Below the pieces are notes generated by a model. It worked only from the letters and a program-made list of their open reading frames with translations. It made no database searches and was not told the origin of the DNA. Of a stretch of 28,975 bases of DNA, positions 7,519-13,333 are shown piece after piece. The stretch's first letter is position 1. Each line of letters opens with the position of its first letter. This DNA comes from an uncultured Bacilli bacterium (GTDB lineage Bacteria > Bacillota_I > Bacilli_A > RF39 > UBA660). The translations under genes were made by a program, and so were the position numbers. The stretch covers positions 1-28,975 of the forward strand of contig CAKOMR010000012.1 of the NCBI GenBank assembly GCA_934096705.1, written 5' to 3'.

Positions 7519-8217
7519 TTATCTAACACTCCTAAATCCAAATTTTTTTATTTTTTCTAAATCTATATAATCTCCTAAATGCATGCAATATACTCTATCT
7601 TTATTATTTGTAAAAGTATTTGCAAGTACATTAATGTCTACGTGAGCTTTATACCCATCATCACTTACTTCATGATATATATAATCTATTTCATTATTAT
7701 TAAATTTATTAACTATCTCTTGGTTAATAACACAGGTATCTCCACTATAAAATAAATTATATCCTTGAAATTTTAAATGATACCCGAAACTAGGCATAGG
7801 AATTATCTTTTCATTAACAACATCACCATGTAACTGAGCATATTCTTTTAAATAATATTCCATCTCACTAGGTTTTTTTGCATGATACAAATTTCTACCT
7901 ATTCCAGATATATCTAAAAAGGTATTTATTATATCAACATCAGGGAAAACTACATTTACATTTTTAATTTTCTTAAATCTAGTGAAGAATATCAAGCTTC
8001 CTAAACTGCCAACATGGTCTGCATGAAAATGAGTAATTATTATATCAATTCTACTTACATTTTCATTAATTACATCATCCTTAAGAATTTGATGAAATAC
8101 AGTTTCTCCGCAATCAAATAAAATCATATGACCATTTTCATTTAAATATGCTGAATTATTGATATTTACTTTAGAAAAGCACCCTCCAGTACCAATAAAT
8201 TTTAATTTATTTTTCAT
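7519..8217 (-). CDS. Metallo-beta-lactamase fold hydrolase, RNase Z-like
   Basis: A 232-residue MBL-fold phosphodiesterase. Metal ligands are visible: THFHADH near 62-68 (HxHxDH), Asp in YSGDT near 177, and a C-terminal His in CMHLGD near 213. The N-terminal 'FIGTGGCFS' and 'YLNENGHMILFDCGE' strands match the RNase Z/ElaC and related phosphodiesterase branch rather than glyoxalases. It is shorter than classical tRNase Z (about 300) and I see no flexible exosite arm, so tRNA 3' processing is not assured; a small cyclic or phosphodiester substrate is equally possible. Its start overlaps the kinase/radical SAM gene by 11 bp and its stop abuts the CYTH start, so the three products are probably made in fixed ratio and act together. 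Confidence 0.85.
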   Translation of the reverse strand: MKNKLKFIGTGGCFSKVNINNSAYLNENGHMILFDCGETVFHQILKDDVINENVSRIDIIITHFHADHVGSLGSLIFFTRFKKIKNVNVVFPDVDIINTFLDISGIGRNLYHAKKPSEMEYYLKEYAQLHGDVVNEKIIPMPSFGYHLKFQGYNLFYSGDTCVINQEIVNKFNNNEIDYIYHEVSDDGYKAHVDINVLANTFTNNKDRVYCMHLGDYIDLEKIKKFGFRSVR

Positions 8218-9697
8218 ATTTATTATACTTCCTTTTTAGTTGTCTTACAGAATATGTCTGATGACTATAATCTTTTATCATACCTTCATTTATAACTAAA
8301 TCTTTATCATAATCCCCTACTGGTTTATAAATTATTAACCCATCTTCACTAGAATATAGGCTTCCATTACTTTTTAAATTTAGACTATCAAGTATTTTAC
8401 TGATTTGTTCTTCAGTTAATGAATGTCTTCTGACCCACTCTGCTTGCTTAGTATTATCAAAATCTCCTGCCATCAATTTTTTGAATCTTATTTTACTAAT
8501 AGATGGATTTTCATATAAAAATTTTTCTAATTTATCTTTTAACCCTTCGGTTTCTAAATAATCAGTAAATGCTATATCACATTTTATATTTTTGCCCTTT
8601 TTAAACCAAGGAGTTTCTAAATAATTAGTGTCATAACCTAGCACCTGCATATCCACTATCGGATCTAATGATACTCTTAGTATTTCAAACTCCGTACTTA
8701 ATAAAGATGAATTAAACAAATTAAATTTTTCTGGTTCACTAAATATATTACCCGAAGAATGTATTCTAAGTAACTTAAATGCTTCTGGATGAGATTGTAA
8801 TACTGATAATATAAGACTTAGTTGTTCATATGAATATTTAGAAGGTTCACCATTTCCACTTAATACAAACCTTTTAAAGCTAAAGCCATTTTTTTCTAAT
8901 TCATTTAATACATCATTAAGCATTTCCAATTTATCATTAGCCGCAAACTTTTTGTTATTTTTAGCTATACAATACGGACAATTTTTATTACATTCATAAG
9001 AACCTAAAATTAATGTTAAATTATTTAAAAGTATATCTTTATTAAACTCTTGCATAACTAAATCATATACATCATTTATATCTAAATTAGTGGTATCAAT
9101 TACTTTCGTAAATGGAAAAGTGTCCCAAAAACCATTTTGTTTTTCTTTTTCATCTCTAGCCTTTAAACTTTTTACACTTGCATCTAAAGGCATATTATTT
9201 AATTTACTTTTCCTTTTTGCTCTTTCATCAAAATCACATGTTAAGAACACATGAGAATCTAATTCCGGATAAGCTGCTACAGGTCTCCTAGCATTAATTA
9301 AAACATTTTTACTTTCCTTTAAAGAAATAACAATTTTTCTAAGTTCATGAATTAACTTGTCATCTATAATACCGCCAACAATTACTGTTGCTTCATCCAT
9401 AAAAGGATTATTTAAAGTTTCAAAATCATAAAAATGTCCATTAATACCTACTTGTACAATTTTATCTACAACTTTATATTCTATATTAATTACATCTTTT
9501 AATTTGCCAGTACTAACTAACACTTTAATTTCATCATATGTAAGTTTTCCAACATTTAATAAATAATACGTAAGAGGTCTAAATAATGAACCGAAGTCAA
9601 AATACACAAAATCATCTCTATTACTTATTATTTTCATTCCAACAGTTGTTTTTCCACTTGCGGGATACCCACTTATTGCAACTACTTTATTTTTCAT
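8207..9697 (-). CDS. Fusion of CMP-kinase-like domain and radical SAM domain
   Basis: A 496-residue two-domain protein. Residues 1-220 form a P-loop nucleoside-monophosphate kinase-like domain: Walker A GYPASGKT at 10-17, FDFGSLFR at 33-40 (compare cytidylate kinase SSGSMYR), NVLINARRP near 131-139 (compare VVDGRDI), and a basic lid FDERAKRKSK. Residues 225-496 form a radical SAM domain: Cys236, Cys240 and Cys243 as CxxxCxxC, with an SGNGEP motif near 280-285 (the GGEP element). No SPASM or auxiliary cluster motif follows. This order is unusual. The kinase half could phosphorylate the substrate or product of the radical half, but the substrate is unknown and viperin-type sequence features are not evident. 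It heads the trio with the MBL and CYTH genes, has GAGGTG at 9703-9708, and lies 140 bp downstream of the LysR gene, across a strong dyad. Confidence 0.85.
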   Translation of the reverse strand: MKNKVVAISGYPASGKTTVGMKIISNRDDFVYFDFGSLFRPLTYYLLNVGKLTYDEIKVLVSTGKLKDVINIEYKVVDKIVQVGINGHFYDFETLNNPFMDEATVIVGGIIDDKLIHELRKIVISLKESKNVLINARRPVAAYPELDSHVFLTCDFDERAKRKSKLNNMPLDASVKSLKARDEKEKQNGFWDTFPFTKVIDTTNLDINDVYDLVMQEFNKDILLNNLTLILGSYECNKNCPYCIAKNNKKFAANDKLEMLNDVLNELEKNGFSFKRFVLSGNGEPSKYSYEQLSLILSVLQSHPEAFKLLRIHSSGNIFSEPEKFNLFNSSLLSTEFEILRVSLDPIVDMQVLGYDTNYLETPWFKKGKNIKCDIAFTDYLETEGLKDKLEKFLYENPSISKIRFKKLMAGDFDNTKQAEWVRRHSLTEEQISKILDSLNLKSNGSLYSSEDGLIIYKPVGDYDKDLVINEGMIKDYSHQTYSVRQLKRKYNKYEK

Positions 9698-9715
9698 AGC
9701 ATCACCTCATTTAAT

Positions 9716-9749
9716 AAAATACCATATCATAACTTTTTTAAAAAATACC
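9716..9749 (-). promoter_or_regulatory. Upstream region of the kinase/radical SAM operon
   Basis: On the minus strand a TATGAT (9726-9731) about 28 bp before the start is the best -10, without a good -35. On the plus strand AAAATACC occurs twice, at 9716-9723 and 9742-9749, 26 bp apart, flanking this -10. The repeats may be binding half-sites or chance in AT-rich DNA. A poor -35 is what one would expect of an activator-dependent promoter. Confidence 0.35.
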
Positions 9750-9778
9750 GAATTTTCATACCAATATAATAATCAGTT

Positions 9779-9805
9779 ATTGTTATAACAAAAAGTTTTA
9801 ACAAT
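9779..9805. promoter_or_regulatory. Long inverted repeat between LysR gene and kinase/radical SAM operon
   Basis: The arms ATTGTTATAAC (9779-9789) and GTTTTAACAAT (9795-9805) pair at 10 of 11 positions around a five-A centre. No U-tract follows on either strand, so a terminator role is unlikely. It lies about 80 bp upstream of the operon start and 33 bp past the LysR stop. That position fits a LysR-type upstream recognition site, although the exact T-N11-A pattern is not centred on it. Confidence 0.5.
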
Positions 9806-9837
9806 ATAATTTAAAGTAATAAAAAAGAAAGTATGCA

Positions 9838-10731
9838 TTATTTTAAATAATCATCAATAAATCGACGTGACGCTTCAGTAAGTCTTTTTTCTATACATAT
9901 AAGTTTAAGATTAACTTTCGGTAAATCCTCTTTTATATTTATTATTTTAAGTAAACCATTTCCAACATCTTTTGTTACCATATTTTTAAGTATATAACCT
10001 ACGCCTTCTCCTCGTTTTACAAAGTCATAAATTAATTCACTTGTCTCTATGGATAAAACGTTTTGAAATTTAATATTATTATCTTTAGCAAATTGATTTA
10101 ATATTTTTCTATGAGAACTATGATTAACAGGTAATATAAGAGGTACATTTTTTAAATCTTTTAAAGTATATTCATCTTTTTGAGACAATATATTTTCATT
10201 ATTTAATGTTACAAAACAATGTTCTAAGTTACCTAAATCTTTAACATCATAACTATCAAGTTCATCTTTATAACTAGTTATATCAATAATAAAATCTATT
10301 TTATTATCATTAAGTAATTTAAGTAACTCATTACTAGGTCTATTAATAATAGTAATTTCTATTTTAGGATATTTTTTATGATAATTTATTATTTTATCAA
10401 TTAAATAAAATGATGCAATATGAGATCTAATTCCTATTGCAAGAGTTCCTTTTTCTAAATTTTTATTTTCTAGCATTTTCTTTTTTGCTAATCTTATACT
10501 ATTAAATGCTTCTTCAACATAAGTAAATAACTCTTTACCTTTTTCTGTTAATACAATACCGTTTAAAGTTCTATAAAATAATGTTGTATCAAGTTCCATT
10601 TCAAGATTTTTTATGGATTTACTAATTGCTGGCTGAGATAAGTACATGCTTTTTGCTGCTGCAGAAATACTATTATACTTAGCAACTTCATAGAATATTC
10701 TGTATAAATTTAAATTAGAATTATTATCCAT
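9838..10731 (-). CDS. LysR-family transcriptional regulator
   Basis: A 297-residue LysR-type regulator of standard length. The N-terminal winged HTH is at 1-62 (YRIFYEVAKYNSISAAAKSM, then LSQPAISKSIKNLE, then LFYRTLNGIVLTEKGK). A linker helix to about 90 and a type-2 periplasmic-binding-like effector domain (TLAIGIRSHIASFYL onward) follow. The effector is unknown. LysR regulators usually activate a neighbouring gene in response to a small molecule that the pathway makes or uses. It has a perfect AGGAGGTGA Shine-Dalgarno, 14 bp after the radical SAM stop, so it is the last gene of the CYTH - radical SAM - LysR operon, and the next operon downstream begins past a strong dyad. This placement suggests it controls the kinase/radical SAM operon and perhaps its own. 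Confidence 0.94.
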   Translation of the reverse strand: MDNNSNLNLYRIFYEVAKYNSISAAAKSMYLSQPAISKSIKNLEMELDTTLFYRTLNGIVLTEKGKELFTYVEEAFNSIRLAKKKMLENKNLEKGTLAIGIRSHIASFYLIDKIINYHKKYPKIEITIINRPSNELLKLLNDNKIDFIIDITSYKDELDSYDVKDLGNLEHCFVTLNNENILSQKDEYTLKDLKNVPLILPVNHSSHRKILNQFAKDNNIKFQNVLSIETSELIYDFVKRGEGVGYILKNMVTKDVGNGLLKIINIKEDLPKVNLKLICIEKRLTEASRRFIDDYLK

Positions 10732-10745
10732 AATTTCACCTCCTA

Positions 10746-11486
10746 TTAATATAATTTATTTTCAATAATTATATCTTTACCATTTTCGCTACATACAAGT
10801 TGCCCAGAACTTAATATAATAAAATGCTTTTTATTCATTTCTTTGGTACCATGAATTATTATTTTAAATTTTTGTTTTGTATTACTATACTTAGCATATA
10901 TATTACCAAATTCTAAATCAGTAATAGCTAGATCTTTACTATTTTGTGCTATCCCTCTTACAGGAAAAAACCTAATTAATTTTAGATAATTAATATCCAT
11001 ATTTAATAATTCATTATATAACTCATCTATCAAGTTAATATTATTTTTAAACAATACTGTATTAATTTGAATTTTAATATTTTTATTAACCTTTCTAATT
11101 TCCTTTATTATTTTTTTTACATGCTTATAATAGTCTTTTCCAATACCATTAATTTCATTTAATTTATCATTTGCAAAATCAAGAGAAATGATAATTTTAT
11201 CAACATACATTAATTTATCTTTAATATTATCAATGTTTAATATTGTTGCATTAGTATTCACATAATTAAGTATATTATGTTCATGACTTATTTTAAGTAA
11301 CTTATTTAAATTTTTATACAAAAAAGGTTCTCCACCAGCCCACACAATATTTTTTACTTTATAATTTATTAATTTATCAAGTATTAATAAATTGTCTTCA
11401 AAAGATAAGTCTTCTTTATTAAATTTAAAACAATACTTACAATTTCTATTGCATTTACTAGTTATGTTCCAACATACTTTTTTCAC
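10746..11486 (-). CDS. Short radical SAM protein
   Basis: A minimal radical SAM enzyme, 246 residues from the preferred GTG. CxxxCxxC appears as C-N-R-N-C-K-Y-C at about residues 12-19, followed by WAGGEPFL near 49-56, then TNATIL and IIISLDF strands of the partial TIM barrel. There is no SPASM cysteine cluster and few other cysteines, so only the SAM-cleaving 4Fe-4S cluster is expected. GGEPFL and the general length recall MoaA-, QueE- and viperin-type enzymes, but I see no motif that fixes the substrate. An in-frame TTG at 11501 would add five residues, but GGGGAG (11494-11499) is then inside the gene; GTG at 11486 is 7 bp past it and is chosen. It overlaps the CYTH gene by 29 bp, so coupling is likely. 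Confidence 0.85.
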   Translation of the reverse strand: MKKVCWNITSKCNRNCKYCFKFNKEDLSFEDNLLILDKLINYKVKNIVWAGGEPFLYKNLNKLLKISHEHNILNYVNTNATILNIDNIKDKLMYVDKIIISLDFANDKLNEINGIGKDYYKHVKKIIKEIRKVNKNIKIQINTVLFKNNINLIDELYNELLNMDINYLKLIRFFPVRGIAQNSKDLAITDLEFGNIYAKYSNTKQKFKIIIHGTKEMNKKHFIILSSGQLVCSENGKDIIIENKLY

Positions 11487-12027
11487 TTTTTGACTCCCCA
11501 AATTTTAATTTCTTTATTTTCATAATATCAATATTATATAACTTATATATAGATACTACGTCTAATGTTGTATAATCTTTTTTAGTATAGCCTAATAATT
11601 CTACTACACTTAATACATCTTTTTCACATTTTCCCTCTATTTCAGCATAAGTAGGTATCATAGGCCATGAGTCAATTGAAATTTCAACATTATTTAAAAT
11701 GTACATTTTACGATAATTTTCCTGATAATTTCTACTTATATACCCCAAACTTTCTAGCAAACTATTCGTGTTTTCAAAAGAATCAACAACTATTTCTACC
11801 TCTTCAGTTCCACCTATTTCATTTTTGTCTTTTACTTCTTTTACTGTAAGAGTGATTTTATTACCATTAGTTCTTAATCTTATCCATTTATTTGGGTTAA
11901 CTGGTATAACATCATACACGTATCTTTTCTGAAGACTATCACTAACTAATTTAGCACCTAATTTTTTTAATTTTCTTTCAAAAGAGTCATCTATTTCTAG
12001 TAAAGTAACTTCGTATTCTTTGCTCAT
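11458..12027 (-). CDS. CYTH-domain protein (class IV adenylate cyclase-like)
   Basis: A second CYTH protein, 189 residues, closer to the family norm than the one at 6943-7518. The strands KWIRLRTNG (LRxR), TLTVKE (TxKxP-like), YRKMY and NVEISIDSWPMIPTYAEIEG (LDxWPxxxxYxEIEG) are clear. The ExExK signature reads E4-Y-E6-V-T8, with Thr in place of the lysine that contacts the phosphates. CYTH enzymes act on nucleotide or inorganic triphosphates in a beta tunnel; loss of this Lys could reduce or redirect activity. It opens the CYTH - radical SAM - LysR operon, with GGAGGC at 12034-12039. Two TATAAT boxes (12048-12053 and 12055-12060, minus strand) precede it without good -35 matches. A CYTH family call is firm; the reaction is not. 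Confidence 0.85.
   Translation of the reverse strand: MSKEYEVTLLEIDDSFERKLKKLGAKLVSDSLQKRYVYDVIPVNPNKWIRLRTNGNKITLTVKEVKDKNEIGGTEEVEIVVDSFENTNSLLESLGYISRNYQENYRKMYILNNVEISIDSWPMIPTYAEIEGKCEKDVLSVVELLGYTKKDYTTLDVVSIYKLYNIDIMKIKKLKFGESKSEKSMLEHN
11494..11499 (-). promoter_or_regulatory. Shine-Dalgarno deciding the GTG start of the radical SAM gene
   Basis: GGGGAG on the minus strand, inside the end of the CYTH gene and 7 bp before GTG (11484-11486). It argues against the upstream in-frame TTG at 11499-11501, which overlaps it. Confidence 0.65.
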
Positions 12028-12185
12028 CTTTTCGCCTCCATATTTGTATTATACATTATAAGATATTTTTTTAATATATATAAATATTTTATATAAACAT
12101 AACTTATATTTATAGCAAATTTCAATTATTATAATATAGTTTTTCACTTTTTTAAACATTTAAAATAATATTTTTTATTCATTAC

Positions 12186-12519
12186 TTACTTTCTATGTTC
12201 AGTAAAACAGTCATAATTTCCAGCATACTCAAACATAGTTTTATTCTTAATATATAATATTTTGGTAACTAATTTATTAATAAAATATCTATGATGGTGT
12301 GCAGATAACATTATACCCTCAAATTTATTTAAAGTATTTTCTAGCATTTCTTTTGTATAAATATCCGTATGATATTCCGGTCATCTAATATAATAAAATT
12401 ACTTTTGTTGTGTACTTTTTATTCTTATTTTTTTACCTGTTTTTATATCAAAATTTATACCATCTAAAATATTTTTAAATCCAAATGTTTTTTATATTAT
12501 TTAAACTTATTTCAATCAT
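12186..12519 (-). pseudogene. ABC-F ATPase pseudogene, internally deleted and frameshifted
   Basis: Read on the minus strand, three frames together give an ABC-F type ATPase. It starts with an ATG and MIEISLNNIK; a frameshift leads to FGFKNILDGINFDIKTGKK, the usual first ABC strand region. The Walker A to signature segment (on the order of 120 codons) is missing. Then HNKSNFIILD (Walker B) appears, with the EPTNH region damaged by small deletions, followed by DIYTKEMLENTLNKFEG, a changed H-loop (SAHHHRYF for SHDRYF) and YAGNYDCF before TAA. ABC-F proteins act on the ribosome; many give antibiotic protection, others assist translation. What is left is far too short to function (family about 490-650). 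A good promoter upstream survives. Confidence 0.8.
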
Positions 12520-12558
12520 AATCTATTTCTTACTTTAGTACAGATAATTTGAATACAG

Positions 12559-12587
12559 TTTATACTCCAAACACACTTTTTAATCAA
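12559..12587 (-). promoter_or_regulatory. Surviving promoter of the ABC-F pseudogene
   Basis: TTGATT (12582-12587) and TATAAA (12559-12564) on the minus strand, exactly 17 bp apart and 40 bp before the pseudogene ATG. It would still drive RNA across the wreck and toward the CYTH operon, as no terminator is visible before 12027. Confidence 0.6.
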
Positions 12588-12663
12588 TACATCTTGCTTA
12601 ATTCTTACTTTAATTTTTCTCTATGTCAAACCATTATTTTCAAATTTTCTTTATAATTATTTA

Positions 12664-12740
12664 TTTTAACATCTCTAAAGATTTTTTATGATTATATTAC
12701 TATAATCAAGAGATAAGTTATATTTTTTTATTGTACTTAC
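12664..12740 (-). pseudogene. Fragment of a CYTH gene, copy of the 3' end of the gene at 6943-7518
   Basis: The 77 bp match 6958-7035 with roughly 85 percent identity and a one-base gap by eye. Translated on the minus strand both give TIKKYNL, LDYSNI and a Lys-rich end; here a one-base deletion in an A run brings an early TAG. The match stops abruptly at both ends. It lies 23 bp past the GNAT stop. This is the tail of a lost paralogue or of a duplicated segment. Confidence 0.8.
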
Positions 12741-12763
12741 ATATTTATTTCAAATAAGATACT

Positions 12764-13246
12764 CTATAGTTTTTTTATATCTATTAATCCCCTTGTATGA
12801 TAACCTTGTTTTTTGTAGAAATTAATTGCTAATTCGTTATAAGCAAACACATCAATCACAATATATTCACAATCAATGCTTCTAAAATAATCTTCCATTT
12901 TTTGCATTAACATCTGTCCTATTCCTTTACTTCTCACATTTTTTGAAATTATTAACTCTGTAATTTCTCCTCGCTTTGGACATTTATAATCTAAATAATC
13001 ATACTTATCATAAGTACCAACAATTCCCATAATAACTCCAACTGCCTTATTATTTTCAACGGCTAGAAAACATTTGCCATTATTTTCCTTTAGTTTTTTT
13101 AAATCTAAAAGAGCCATTTTATCTCGATATTCTGGATGTAATTGGTCTAAATTATCTTTATCTATAGTTAAAATATATTCTTCTAATTCGACAAGCAAAT
13201 CTTTTACATCTTCTAAATATTTTTCTTTATATTCAATTATCTTCAC
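12764..13246 (-). CDS. GNAT family N-acetyltransferase
   Basis: A 160-residue acetyltransferase of the GNAT fold, moving an acetyl group from acetyl-CoA to an amine. The acetyl-CoA-binding motif A is at about 108-122 (RSKGIGQMLMQKMEDYF, pattern RxxGxG), preceded by the ITELIIS strand; motif B VFAYNELAINFYKKQGY is at about 136-152. The substrate cannot be read; stand-alone GNATs include protein, polyamine and aminoglycoside acetylases. The start is GTG (13244-13246) with AGGTGA at 13251-13256 and a promoter close upstream. It is followed by a decayed region, so it may belong to the same accessory patch. Confidence 0.93.
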   Translation of the reverse strand: MKIIEYKEKYLEDVKDLLVELEEYILTIDKDNLDQLHPEYRDKMALLDLKKLKENNGKCFLAVENNKAVGVIMGIVGTYDKYDYLDYKCPKRGEITELIISKNVRSKGIGQMLMQKMEDYFRSIDCEYIVIDVFAYNELAINFYKKQGYHTRGLIDIKKL

Positions 13247-13262
13247 TCTATCACCTATAATT

Positions 13263-13291
13263 ATTATATCATTTTAATTAAATTATCACAA
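13263..13291 (-). promoter_or_regulatory. Promoter of the GNAT gene
   Basis: TTGTGA (13286-13291) and TATAAT (13263-13268) are 17 bp apart on the minus strand. The -35 begins in the U-tract of the ppdK terminator. The predicted start of transcription falls at the Shine-Dalgarno, giving a leader of only about 10 bases. Confidence 0.7.
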
Positions 13292-13293
13292 AA

Positions 13294-13319
13294 AAACTAA
13301 GACAAAAATATCTTAGTTT
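13294..13319 (-). terminator. Terminator of ppdK
   Basis: AAACTAAGA (13294-13302) and TCTTAGTTT (13311-13319) form a 9-bp stem with an 8-base loop; on the minus strand a run of seven T ends the structure. It lies 14 bp past the ppdK stop. Confidence 0.9.
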
Positions 13320-13333
13320 AATATAGTAAATTA

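Larger units (their letters stand above)
12028..12763. other. Decayed intergenic region
   Basis: This 736-bp stretch has no intact gene. It holds the leader of the CYTH gene (12028-12060), the ABC-F wreck (12186-12519), its surviving promoter (12559-12587) and the broken CYTH 3' fragment (12664-12740). I see nothing recognisable in 12061-12185 or 12588-12663 beyond AT-rich sequence; no tRNA, inverted-repeat ends or transposase remains. Confidence 0.7.

Noticed and set aside
9779..9805. Terminator after the LysR gene
   Set aside because: No U-tract follows the dyad on either strand.
10746..11486. Short radical SAM as a prokaryotic viperin paired with a nucleotide kinase
   Set aside because: GGEPFL, the length and a kinase nearby are suggestive, but the kinase is fused to a different radical SAM domain and viperin-specific motifs could not be recognised. 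A profile search would be needed; the call stays generic.
12028..12763. Mobile element remains in the decayed region
   Set aside because: No terminal inverted repeats, target duplications or transposase-like translation were found; the wreckage is explained by ABC-F and CYTH fragments.
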